A DNA stretch of 64,000 nt from JABMMZ01 sp964438995 (lineage in GTDB: Bacteria; Bacteroidota; Bacteroidia; NS11-12g; UBA955): assembly GCA_964438995.1 (NCBI GenBank), contig CAYTMQ010000008.1, positions 1 through 64,000 on the forward strand. Direction: 5' to 3'. Under the pieces are notes generated by a model. It did no database searches and was not told the origin of the DNA. It saw only the letters and a program-made list of their open reading frames with translations. A program made the position numbers and the translations under genes. The stretch's first letter is position 1. Each line of letters begins with the position of its first letter. Of the stretch, positions 15,984 through 26,600 are shown piece after piece.

Positions 15984-16823
15984 CTAAAATAAATTTATTG
16001 GTAATCTTACATTCTTAAAAAATTTATCAAATGCTCTTTCATTTGAAACATCAATTCCTTCTAAAGAAGAAATCACATCAGACAGTTTGTCTAATTGTGA
16101 ATCTATTATTTTGATTTGATCATCAATTGAATTAGATAAAAAATCATTTGTTAAAAAGGACAGCTTAATGGACTCTTTGCTATTTATTTCTTCATCTTGT
16201 GAAACAACTTTTAAAATTGCATTATTTTCTAAATTTTTAAATGTCGAATATGACTCTTTCAGAAATAGAGCTGGTTTTATGATAGCGAATGTCAAATACT
16301 CTTGCAATAGCTCTATTGCATCAATTAAGCTTGGGTGACTAGTTAATATTCTAGGCAATTTATTTGAAATAAAAACAATAAATGATTCTCTGTGTCTTAA
16401 GTGAAGATTATTAATTATACTGCCAAATAATGTTCTTGAATAAAAGATTCTATCCTTAACAATTGCATCGTATTCAATTTCGTCAATTCTATTGTACTGT
16501 CCTGTAAAGTGCTTAATTGGGGATTTGAAATTAGTAATTCTTTTTAGACTGTATTTATAATAATCTAAATACTTAGTTTCTTCAAATTTTTCGATTAACT
16601 TAAAAGTGATTGTCGTAGTTATAAAATCTGAATTTGATTCACGATTCACTATTATGTCCAATATTTGATATCTTGAATCAAACCCCCACTTTCCGGTTTT
16701 TTCATCTAATACTAATGCATAATCACTCTTTTTCCCAGAAAAATTCCTTTTTTGAGTTATAATGAAAATTACCTTTTCGTCTCTAAAGTCATTGATGTCT
16801 CTTCTTTTAAAAATCCAATTCAT
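15984..16823 (-). CDS. Uncharacterised protein of the defence operon
   Basis: The 279-residue soluble protein starts MNWIFKRRDINDFRDEKVIF with a beta-rich N-terminal half. The C-terminal half is helical and ends in a probable coiled coil (DDQIKIIDSQLDKLSDVISS). I recognise no family. It sits 13 bp after the methylase gene and 1 bp before the PD-(D/E)XK-like gene. The fixed position between methylase and nuclease suggests a specificity, adaptor or structural subunit. Confidence 0.6.
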   Translation of the reverse strand: MNWIFKRRDINDFRDEKVIFIITQKRNFSGKKSDYALVLDEKTGKWGFDSRYQILDIIVNRESNSDFITTTITFKLIEKFEETKYLDYYKYSLKRITNFKSPIKHFTGQYNRIDEIEYDAIVKDRIFYSRTLFGSIINNLHLRHRESFIVFISNKLPRILTSHPSLIDAIELLQEYLTFAIIKPALFLKESYSTFKNLENNAILKVVSQDEEINSKESIKLSFLTNDFLSNSIDDQIKIIDSQLDKLSDVISSLEGIDVSNERAFDKFFKNVRLPINLF

Positions 16824-16836
16824 ATTTTAAGTTTAT

Positions 16837-19800
16837 CTATAATAATTGCTCTTGGCTGTAATCTGAATTTACTTTCTTTTTTGAAGCTTTCTTCTTCTCC
16901 CACAACCCTGCCTTAACTTCCTGCTCATGTATCTTATGATTCAACTCCAACAACCGCTTCAACACTTCTTTCCTTGCATCTGGATGAATTGTAAATCGTG
17001 TTCTATCATTCTCTGGCAAGTAATCTACATCATAAAAATCATGTCTAAGTTGAATATCATTCCAACCATATGCATCCAACACTAACTCATCCATTTGCAC
17101 ATGCAGTTCCCTAAGTTTGAGAATACCTTGTATGGCTTCTTTAAGAGAAATGGCATTAGGTGTTTTTTCTAAATGCTTTTGCAGGGCTGTTACCTGTTTG
17201 TCTTTCTCATTTATTCCTAGTGCCGTTATGGTATTGCTGTGAAACAAATTATAGGTTTTTGTTAGCCCAAGTTGCATACCTTGCATGAGTTGCCTGCGGT
17301 GTTCATGATAGAATTCACCAATGGATTCTAATTGTTTTTCATGAATTTGATTTAGATTTTTAGGGAAGGGATAATTTTCGAAGCAATCTTCATTAGTATA
17401 CCTTAATCGTGTTTCTAATGAACTCCCATATTTTCTTGCCCAGATTTCATGGATTGTCGAATGGAGAATTGAAAAGTAAGTGAAATTATCAAAGATTACC
17501 ACATTTGTACCAACATCATAAACATATCCTTTAGGCACAAATGAGAATGATAAGAATTTTGTTACTCGACAAACCACTAATGCCTTTTTGCATGAGGGTA
17601 GTCTTTTATATAACTCAACTCTTCTTTCAGCAAAAAGCCACCATCTATCACGATAAGCCTTTCGCTTGTCTTCCATTCGTACTGGATATACAAATGTTTT
17701 TAAATGTTCAAATGCCCAAACATATTCCTTTGCCTTTTCTTCATCCCAATCAAAAAAGTTTATAACAAACCGTGATGGCACTTGTTCAGGACTTGTATTT
17801 ATATCATCACCTATTAGGTATGGCATTATGACATCCGAATGGTTTGGATATTTTAATGAAATATTTTTTGCTTCCTTTGGATCAAGAACAAATCCTTTCC
17901 CCAAAACAGTTGAACCAGTAAAACATTTCAATTCATTTGCAATTAGATTTTTTGGATTGCCAAGTGTCTTACCTGTCTCAAGTAAAGCATTAATGAAGTC
18001 AACCTTCTCATCTTTCAGGTATTTTATAGCCTTTGGGAAGTGTTTGTTAATAGTAACCAAAGTAATTTCAAGATTTGCCTGACCTGGCCATTTCATTGAT
18101 TTGACAGCAAAATTGATTTCTCCTTCCTTACTTATAATGACATCCAAAGCACCTTCCTTAGTGTCACCTTGAGAAATTGTATTAGTAGAAATCAGTGATT
18201 GAAAGCCACCGTGTTTGATTATATCGAAATCTCTCCTAAAGAAGTAAGCTACAAAATCACAAGTTCCACCTGCAGGTGCATAGTTGAATTTTAAATAACT
18301 CAAATAATTATCACCGAAGTTTGACGAAATTCTTAAACCTCCTAAAAAGGGAGGGTTGCCTATAATGCAATCAAATCCTTTATTAGAATTATTAAACACT
18401 TCCGGGAACTCAATAAACCAATGAAAAAATTTATGTTCAAAAGCTAAAGATTTTACGATCCCAATTTTATCTCCCCTTAACCCACCATAACCACTCATGA
18501 TTTTCCTATATTCAGAATCTGTTACAAAAAATTCTTTATTTGATATTGTTTTAGGGATAAAAAATTGTGAAACGTGAGTGTCGGCCATTATTTTCAAAAA
18601 CCCATATCCTTTACCATCAATAAACATTTTGTAGGCCTTAGCTTTCCTCTCAATTTCTTCAGGCGTGGTTTCTGGAAGTTGGCTAAAGCTTTTATATTCA
18701 GCCATAGCTTCCTGTACCGAATTCTCGGTACTTTTTTCAAACTCAGCCTTCAATTGCAAAGCATTGGCGACTCTTTCCTTGCGTTCCTTTACATTTTTAT
18801 CACGTAACGATTTGGCTATGTCCTTATCATCTCCTGGTAGTGTCTTAAAGGCTTCATCCGCTATGCCATTTTCTAGTTCACTTCGATGGGCCAACCCTAC
18901 AATTGCATCGCCACATTTGATGTGGTGATCTAAAAAGTTCAGCGGTTCACCTGGGTTGTATGCTTCCAGCCACAGTGCAATTTTGCACAGTTCCACCGCC
19001 AATGGGTTTTTATCTACCCCATAAATACAATTCCTCACTACATCCTTCATGGCTTTGCGTATTGCCATTGGGTTGGGTTGTTCTTCTTCAGTCTGTACCC
19101 GTGCAATCTCCAATGAGAGTCTGCGTGCTGCACTTAACAAAATGTGTCCACTACCGCAAGCGACGTCTGCTATTTTTAAACTGAGTAAAGATTGTATAGT
19201 AACTTCTTTTGTAATCTTTTTTTCTTGATATGGTTTTATCCGGTCTTCAATCAAATATTCCAGTGAATGTTTAATGAGAGGTTGCACCAATTCTTCAGGT
19301 GTGTAATGGCTACCACTTTTACCTCTTTCATTACTGGTATCAAAACTGCAACTATATTGGTCGCTGCCTTCAATCTTTTTTACATCTAGTTTCAGCTCCA
19401 GTAAACCTTCGTACACTGATCCAAATTCTTCCACATCCAACCCGCCATAGTTTACGGCTATTAATACTCCATTGTCGTTTTCAAAATAGCTGAGTGATTT
19501 AATAATATTTAGTAACACCGCATTGCTAAGATAACATTCGTGCAGGTCGTAACTATTATTACTTATGGCATGGTAGCCAAACAAATCACCTTGCAAAGCC
19601 ATAATACCAAGCTTTTGACCTATCTCTTTTTTCTCAAATAAAGAGAAGGTGCTTATTAAACCCTGCCATAAATCGTGATGGCGACTTGCTTCAGGAGGTA
19701 ATAATTTCTTAGCCAGTTTGCGTAAACGTAAAAGACTATAATAGTTGAAATAAATATGGTTGAAGCGTTTGGCTTCTGAAGATTTATTATCAGCATAAAC

Positions 19801-20703
19801 CAAGTTGCGTTCTTCAATAACAAACAGAAAAAGCAAGCGATAAATGATACGCAACTGGTGGCGGTAATATTCATCGGCATTGAAATTGACAGAAGTTGCT
19901 GCTTCTCGCAATTCGTTATTGTTGGGATGGTTGATAAAACCATTGGCCAAACTCTTAATGGCTTCCTTTACCGCATCACCAAGTTTGTTTCGTATGGTGC
20001 TGCCGGCCGCTAAACCTTCCTGATGGTATTTTTCAATAATACTTTCCGCCCCCTGGTCCATCTTTTTGGGCATACGGCTGGCATGAAGCATTCTGTATAG
20101 AATAACGAAATCGGAATACAGATCCTCTTCCATCATTTTCTCCAAGTTAAACTCCACGTAACTCAGGCGGGTAATACGGCTGGCATCACGTAACAAACGC
20201 AACTGTCGTCCATTGGTCACTAGGCCATACAAGTGCTCGCTGTAATTGAGGTACTCTTGCAGCATCGCATGTGGCGATACACGAAGTTGCTTGTTCTCCG
20301 GTCGCTTATCCAACGATTCATAGTATCCACCTACATATAAAGGGAAATTATCTAAGTTGATATCACGGTAACCAATTGGAAATGATTTGCCGTTTAGTTC
20401 TTCCGACTGACGGTTAAAGGAGAGGTTATAGCCCAAGTTGGTAAGCAGGGGTGAAATCCAGAAATTCCGGGTTTCAGTTGTTCCTGTCTCGCCTTCTTTT
20501 AGACGGTTTAATTTGCTTTTGAATATTGTCCATTGTCCTTTAGCTTCTTGCCACGCAAAACTAATTTCATCTTTAAGTTTGGAATTGGTCAAATCTGAGC
20601 TAAAATCCTTACCCTGCTGAAAACTGGCTTGTTCACTGCGGATTTTTGCCAACAGTTCGGTGGAGAGAATGGAACCTTGTATGTCTATGGATGGGAAATT
20701 CAT
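16837..20703 (-). CDS. Eco57I/DrmMI-like adenine-specific DNA methyltransferase
   Basis: The 1288-residue protein has gamma-class N6-adenine methylase motifs. Motif I is IADVACGSGHILLSAARRL (near 514) for SAM binding, and motif IV is CIIGNPPFLGG (near 781). It has long N- and C-terminal regions as in PglX, type IIG and DISARM DrmMI enzymes. A target-recognition region likely occupies 900-1150. No N-terminal PD-(D/E)XK motif is obvious, so it appears to be a methylase rather than a fused restriction enzyme. It lies 14 bp after the SNF2 helicase gene. It would mark host DNA while the helicases and nucleases act on unmarked phage DNA. Confidence 0.85.
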   Translation of the reverse strand: MNFPSIDIQGSILSTELLAKIRSEQASFQQGKDFSSDLTNSKLKDEISFAWQEAKGQWTIFKSKLNRLKEGETGTTETRNFWISPLLTNLGYNLSFNRQSEELNGKSFPIGYRDINLDNFPLYVGGYYESLDKRPENKQLRVSPHAMLQEYLNYSEHLYGLVTNGRQLRLLRDASRITRLSYVEFNLEKMMEEDLYSDFVILYRMLHASRMPKKMDQGAESIIEKYHQEGLAAGSTIRNKLGDAVKEAIKSLANGFINHPNNNELREAATSVNFNADEYYRHQLRIIYRLLFLFVIEERNLVYADNKSSEAKRFNHIYFNYYSLLRLRKLAKKLLPPEASRHHDLWQGLISTFSLFEKKEIGQKLGIMALQGDLFGYHAISNNSYDLHECYLSNAVLLNIIKSLSYFENDNGVLIAVNYGGLDVEEFGSVYEGLLELKLDVKKIEGSDQYSCSFDTSNERGKSGSHYTPEELVQPLIKHSLEYLIEDRIKPYQEKKITKEVTIQSLLSLKIADVACGSGHILLSAARRLSLEIARVQTEEEQPNPMAIRKAMKDVVRNCIYGVDKNPLAVELCKIALWLEAYNPGEPLNFLDHHIKCGDAIVGLAHRSELENGIADEAFKTLPGDDKDIAKSLRDKNVKERKERVANALQLKAEFEKSTENSVQEAMAEYKSFSQLPETTPEEIERKAKAYKMFIDGKGYGFLKIMADTHVSQFFIPKTISNKEFFVTDSEYRKIMSGYGGLRGDKIGIVKSLAFEHKFFHWFIEFPEVFNNSNKGFDCIIGNPPFLGGLRISSNFGDNYLSYLKFNYAPAGGTCDFVAYFFRRDFDIIKHGGFQSLISTNTISQGDTKEGALDVIISKEGEINFAVKSMKWPGQANLEITLVTINKHFPKAIKYLKDEKVDFINALLETGKTLGNPKNLIANELKCFTGSTVLGKGFVLDPKEAKNISLKYPNHSDVIMPYLIGDDINTSPEQVPSRFVINFFDWDEEKAKEYVWAFEHLKTFVYPVRMEDKRKAYRDRWWLFAERRVELYKRLPSCKKALVVCRVTKFLSFSFVPKGYVYDVGTNVVIFDNFTYFSILHSTIHEIWARKYGSSLETRLRYTNEDCFENYPFPKNLNQIHEKQLESIGEFYHEHRRQLMQGMQLGLTKTYNLFHSNTITALGINEKDKQVTALQKHLEKTPNAISLKEAIQGILKLRELHVQMDELVLDAYGWNDIQLRHDFYDVDYLPENDRTRFTIHPDARKEVLKRLLELNHKIHEQEVKAGLWEKKKASKKKVNSDYSQEQLL

Positions 20704-20717
20704 TTTGATGACATGGT

Positions 20718-23600
20718 TTAGATTTTAGGATTTGGAATTAAAACATACACCCCTAAAATATCTGGAGGCAGCACCGGAGTTACAGCTTCAAATCTTTTTG
20801 CTCCAATGTATTTGGCAAAACGGGTATGGGCATTTACTAATTCATCGGAACGCTTTTCAACCACCTTGATGAAATCAGGATGCAATTCTTCAAAATGTTT
20901 CAGTTCCTTTTCAAATATAAGTTCCTGCCTTTCAGAGCTGAGGTCTAAAGCATTTGCAGTATGTAATAGTTCTTTGCAACGGTCAATATCCAGAGCATTG
21001 ATGCCATTCGGTGTTTGCTCATAGCCCCAAAGAAACATTTCTTCCGATACTATTTCATGTTGCTTGCTTACTTCTCGAATTACATTACGAACCCGGAATT
21101 GTATTAATGTGGTTTGTGTTGATACAGCATCCGAGCGGAATACAGATGCTCTTGCTGCTTTATTGCCATTTCTTTCTTTATCTAAAGAGTTGGCAATGAT
21201 GCGATGGCATAACTGCTCAACAAATCGATGGTTGCGGCCAATATATCGGAATCCTTGAGGTGTAGGTGACTGAAATGAAATGTGAATTTTATCGCCCTGC
21301 CCCAATGCAGATGCCATCCAATCGTCCATATTCAATTTTTTAAAAATGTAGCCCCCCGCAACCATTTCAAAGTTTGCTCCCAATAATTTTGAGGCTTCAA
21401 TTACAAATGCTTCCAGGGTTGAAACATCACCAATAGCCTCATCTACTTCATACAAATCTTTTTTTACTTCTTCCGGCATGATGCTTTCATGGGCAAAAAT
21501 GGAACGGATTTTTTCGGCTTTCTCTCTTGCTTCTTCAATCTCGTTGGTAATTTCAACATCCAATTCGTCTAACTCAGGACTTGCTCCAAAATCAATGCGA
21601 ATTTGTTTTGAAAATTTGTTTTGTGCCTTTTCTGGATTTAGTAATACTTCTTTCAATACCTTGTCCATCACCGAACGGTTATCATCTGCTAATGCAATGC
21701 TTACTCCTGAAGTATTTTGAATACGTTGTATTTTTTCAATGATGATTTTGAGTACTACCACATCCATCGGATTATCTTCACCAAAAAGCACCTTTACATC
21801 TATAGTATTTTGATAATTACCATTTTTATCAATCCATCCCGGCTGGCCATATCTGTCAACACGGCCTTCTCTTTGTTCAAGGCGGTTGGGATTCCAGGGT
21901 AAATCATAATGCAGAATGGCGTTGAATTTATCTTGTAAATTGATACCTTCACTTAAACAGTCAGTTGCAACTAAAACACGCTTTTTGCTTTTTGCCATTT
22001 CATCAATTTTCTCTCTACGTTCTTCATCACTAAGTTCACTGGTTATTGCACGAATATCCACATCCTTTGGTAAATATTCTATGAGAATTTTAGCGACGTA
22101 TTGCGCAGTAGCAATGAAGCGGCAAAACACTATTGGGCTTTGACCTTTGCTAATCCAAAGTTTTATTTGTTCTGCACCTAATTTAACTTTCTGGTCTTTT
22201 TCAATTTTTGTTAACTCCGAAGCTTTTTGAGCCAATCGGTGCAATGTATCCCATTCACTTTCTGTAAGCTCAGCCTTGTCAATAACTTCAACCTGTTCAG
22301 TATCGCTTTGTTCATCCCATCTTTCAATGTTTGGATTTTCTTTAACATCATCAGCTGTTATTTCATCAGATTCAACAATTTTAGCTTTCCGTTTTTGCAA
22401 CATTTCGAATCCGGCTGCCGGGCTGCTCATTACACCTCTCAATAAAGAAAGGGCTGCAAAATATTTTATACGGGCTTTATTTTCTGTAATACCTTCAGTG
22501 CTAATTCCCCTAGCAAATTTTAGAACATCTTGATAAAGTTTGTAATAATCGGATGAAGCTGAAAGTGTATAAGGCAATTCTTCTGTTATTCTTTTAGGAA
22601 AAGGTGTTTCTTCATCCAGCCATTTCTCAATGTTCTTTCTTTTACGTTGGATGAAATGTGCAGCTACTTTTCTTTTTTCGGAGGTTGTCAAGTCTGTAAA
22701 ATCATAGGTTTCAAATTCTTGATTTACCAAACCTAAAAGTGATTTAAATTCCCCATCCTTCCCGCTGTGTGGGGTGGCTGTTAATAATACCAAATGTTGT
22801 TGCTCTTTTGCTGCTATCTTTTCCAATAATTCATAGCGTTGCTGACTTTGGCTTTTTTTGTTTACATCAATGTTTTTAGTGCAAGTGTGGGCTTCATCTA
22901 CAATCACTAAGTCAGGAACGTCCTTTATGAAAGCAGGCATCTTAGTAGAGCCGTTTTTCACATAATCAATGGATACAACTTGGTAAGGGTAATAATTGAA
23001 TACATTCAAAGTATCATCCCCAACAATCTTTCTTTCCAATGACGCAACAGTACTTGAACGAATGATGACTGCTTCAATATCTAATTTGTCTGACAATTCC
23101 TTTTGCCATTGCTCACAAAGGTGTGGTGGACACAACACTGCAAAAGTCTTAATAGTACCCCTTTCTAGCAACTCCCTTAAAATCAGGATAGCTTCAATGG
23201 TTTTACCAATACCCACATCATCCGCAATCAACAACCTTGTAATGGGTTGTTTCAATGCCATAATCAGCGGAACCAATTGATAAGAACGTGGACGGAAAGA
23301 GAGTTTTCCCATACATCGAAATGGACCACTTACTTGTCGGAAAGAAAGCCTAGCAGCATCATATAATAATTTGGCTGTAAGAAAACTATCCAAGTCTGAT
23401 TTTGAAGGTAACTCAAAATGATCGTCTTCAATTTTTTCAAACGATTGTAGAACAGGTTCAAAAATAGTTATCATCTCATCATCTGATCCACCCAAAGGTT
23501 TTAATTGTATTATCTCATTGTCAGAAGATGGTTGAACAACACATCGTCTGCCTCTGAATCTTACTAATTTCCCCGGTTTCTTTAATTTGCTGTCTATCAT
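20718..23600 (-). CDS. SNF2-type helicase, DrmD-like
   Basis: The 960-residue superfamily 2 helicase has LLIADDVGIGKTIEA (Walker A, near 128), IVDEAHTCTK (DEAH, near 235), LLTATPHSG (motif III), SEGINLQ and PNRLEQREGRVDRYGQPG (motif VI, near 583). The ADDVGxGKT form and RxDRxGQ motif mark the RapA/SNF2 group to which DISARM DrmD belongs. A ~350-residue C-terminal region follows the ATPase core. It lies between the long helicase (5 bp gap) and the methylase (14 bp gap). It likely translocates on double-stranded DNA in the defence complex. Confidence 0.85.
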   Translation of the reverse strand: MIDSKLKKPGKLVRFRGRRCVVQPSSDNEIIQLKPLGGSDDEMITIFEPVLQSFEKIEDDHFELPSKSDLDSFLTAKLLYDAARLSFRQVSGPFRCMGKLSFRPRSYQLVPLIMALKQPITRLLIADDVGIGKTIEAILILRELLERGTIKTFAVLCPPHLCEQWQKELSDKLDIEAVIIRSSTVASLERKIVGDDTLNVFNYYPYQVVSIDYVKNGSTKMPAFIKDVPDLVIVDEAHTCTKNIDVNKKSQSQQRYELLEKIAAKEQQHLVLLTATPHSGKDGEFKSLLGLVNQEFETYDFTDLTTSEKRKVAAHFIQRKRKNIEKWLDEETPFPKRITEELPYTLSASSDYYKLYQDVLKFARGISTEGITENKARIKYFAALSLLRGVMSSPAAGFEMLQKRKAKIVESDEITADDVKENPNIERWDEQSDTEQVEVIDKAELTESEWDTLHRLAQKASELTKIEKDQKVKLGAEQIKLWISKGQSPIVFCRFIATAQYVAKILIEYLPKDVDIRAITSELSDEERREKIDEMAKSKKRVLVATDCLSEGINLQDKFNAILHYDLPWNPNRLEQREGRVDRYGQPGWIDKNGNYQNTIDVKVLFGEDNPMDVVVLKIIIEKIQRIQNTSGVSIALADDNRSVMDKVLKEVLLNPEKAQNKFSKQIRIDFGASPELDELDVEITNEIEEAREKAEKIRSIFAHESIMPEEVKKDLYEVDEAIGDVSTLEAFVIEASKLLGANFEMVAGGYIFKKLNMDDWMASALGQGDKIHISFQSPTPQGFRYIGRNHRFVEQLCHRIIANSLDKERNGNKAARASVFRSDAVSTQTTLIQFRVRNVIREVSKQHEIVSEEMFLWGYEQTPNGINALDIDRCKELLHTANALDLSSERQELIFEKELKHFEELHPDFIKVVEKRSDELVNAHTRFAKYIGAKRFEAVTPVLPPDILGVYVLIPNPKI

Positions 23601-23605
23601 AGATT

Positions 23606-26600
23606 TTAGCGTACTTTTCTAAAAATATCCAGTCTTCTTGTTACAAAGGATGAAACTTCCTCGGAGGTTTCATCCCAAACTAATACATCGAATCCTGCCA
23701 GTTCAATGGTTCTGCGTTTTTTTTCATCATCAGCCTTCACAATTGATTTCTTATGTATACCACCATCCACAAAAATCAAAGCCTTTTCCTTCTCATAGAC
23801 AAAATCGGGTTGCACATAAAATTGTTCCATATTGTGATTGGTGTAATCAGGTAGACGGTAACCGTTCTGATATAAATAATCTAAAAATATTCTTTCTCCA
23901 GGGCTACGGTGATGCAGCCCTTTGCTCAATTCTTCGTATTTCTCTTCGTATGTGCCCCCAATGGTATCATCAGGGTTTGATGCAATTAAAAGCTCCAATG
24001 CTTTGATGATAGAATGACGGTCGATTTTGCCATGATCCATTTGGTTGTAGTAAGACAGTAAATCATCATAACTAGCTTTAGGTCGGGATGGGTACAAATC
24101 TACTTTGGTATTAAAATCATAACCGCATATGTTGTAGGCTTCCATGAAAATATCACGTAACTTAATCGGATTGCGGGAAATATCTTTTAACACTCCAATA
24201 CTACCCTCAGCTGATTCATATAACATGATATTCTTATTTTCTCCAGACCCCATCAGTTTGGCATCAATCTCTACAGGCTCAATGTTATAAATCTTCTCTA
24301 TGGCTTTTTCTAATGCATATTGCAAAGTAACTACACCTTCCTCAGACAATCCAAGTGATTTGACCGGTTGTATATACAACACATCAGAAGTGTCATAAGT
24401 ATATAGCATGATGTTTTGAATTGGGTCTTCGGGATTGGGTTTTTCCACTTGTTTTTTGGTTTTGAAGAACCCTGTCTTAGTTCCAATGTCAAAACCATCA
24501 TCTCTCCCTCTTCTCCACTTTTTATTGAGAAGAATCAATTTGGCTGCAGGCGCATAAAATAACTTCATCAATTCATCCCCTTCCACAGTGAGTTTAATTT
24601 TAGTAGCATCTAACAAGCTATCAGCCGAATTTAGATACAGCTCTGTATCATAACCTTCAGAAGTACGAACTTCTTCCATACATGAGATACGTTCCGAATT
24701 TTCAGATTGTGCTTCTTCTAGTTCGAGTAAATTCTGATGAAGTTCTATATTGCTGGCAGTAAACTGAACACCGGTGATAGGGTCCTGATTTTTCCCTTTT
24801 CCTTCTTCATTCCCCAAAAAAGCATAACTGGTTTCTTTTGAAATTTTGATTACGGTAAGGTCTAAAGATACATCATTAGGTGTAATTCGATTTACTTTAT
24901 ACTTACCACCGTTATGATAAATTAGATTATTCGGACCAAACTCTTTCAAACCAATGAAACGAGGTCTAGATATGGCTTCATTTCTGTCTTTACCACCAAG
25001 AAAAACCCGAATAGGCAATCTGGTGAAATTGTAACCTGGCAAAAAGCCTTCCGAAGCCAAATATCTAAATGTGTAAAATTCAGAAAGTGATGAATTCTTA
25101 CTTTTATCTGACTGATTCTCCAATAAGCTTTTTCTGTCCTTAGCACGCATATATGAAATGTTAGCCAGTTTCTTTAACTCTTGATCTTTTACTATTGGAC
25201 TAATATGGGTTTCGTGTGCTTCATTCATTTGACGTATAGCATCCAGGTACATTTTACGCCAACGTATAAGAGCATTTTCAAGTTTATCAGGGACTGTCCT
25301 GATTTGGATTTCTAACCAAGTCTCATTAAACCACTTGACACCAGTAAAATCGATACTTGAAACAACAGAAATCACCACCTTTTTTATTGTTTCAAAGTTA
25401 GTATCAATAACATCTTGGTATTTTGCCTTGACATTTTGTTTAAGCTTGTAAGTTCCTCCCGCAATATCTATCAGGTCAATCAACGAAGGTTTAAATTCTT
25501 CTGCATTCAAGAAAGAAAGGACAGTTGCGTTTATATGAGACCGAATCAACTCCTCGTTTGTTAAATCGATTCTAGGAGCTTGCACAACACCGGCAACCAT
25601 TTTTACAGGATTGGCAAAATAATGTTTGTCATGTGGAGATACTTTAGAAGCATATGTAAATACTAAAGCAGATTGACCGCTTCTTCCGGCACGTCCACTA
25701 CGCTGTGCATAGTTGGCAGGACTTGGCGGCAAGTTTCTCATGTGAACTATATTGAGTGATGAAATATCAATACCCAACTCCATAGTAGGGGAGCAATACA
25801 AAGCGCTTAGTTCAACTGCCTCATTAAATTTCTCTTCTCTATCAATTTTCTCTTCATTTTTAATCTGTCCTGTATGTTCGGCAGCTATATATGATTTTGG
25901 AAGTTTAGAGAAATCTTCCTGGTAAAGTTTTTGAAAGTAGATGTGAGGTTTAATTTTAATTTCATCATCAAGTGTAATCAAGGAAGTTTTATCGGCCGTA
26001 ACAGATGATAAATCACCTTTCTTCCAGAGCACCTTTGAAAGAATCAACTGGTAGGCATCCTTATCTCCCTTTTCTGCTTTAATATTGATTTTCTTTAAAT
26101 AATGCGCTTCGGCTAATGCATCAAGAATTAAGGTCACGAAATCATTATAGTCGTTTCCTGATGGCGGGGTTTTGCCTTCCTTTCTGAATTCGTGTTTGAT
26201 ATAACGAGCTAATCTGCTTGCTGGTCCAATACTTTGAATAAAGGTCTCTCTAGTGGCTTTATCAGCCCCATGAACAGATAAGAAATTAGGAGCATCCAAT
26301 TTTTCACCTTTATCCAAAGACCAAAGTTTCTCCTTATTCAACTGTTGGTTTAACTCTCCTTCAATCCTTAACCTGTTTTCATAACGCAACATGTCGTAAT
26401 CAACTGCATACATATTTCGAAAGTAGTTAAGCACTTGCAAAACAAATTCCTTACGTTTGTAAATTGACCAATCCTTTAATAAATCGATATTGCTCCAAAG
26501 ACTTTCATCAGCGATATCTTGGTCAATATTTTTGTAAGTTATTTCTAAAAGTGCGGTTTGCTCAAGGTTAGGTAAAATATAACGCCAGCCTCTTTTCAAA

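Noticed and set aside
17541..19943. Several + strand and one - strand ORFs of 60-140 codons inside the methylase gene
   Set aside because: They are alternative frames of the long, motif-bearing methylase gene and show no independent domains or start signals.
20806..24006. Numerous + strand ORFs within the two helicase genes
   Set aside because: Antisense shadows of long conserved coding sequences.
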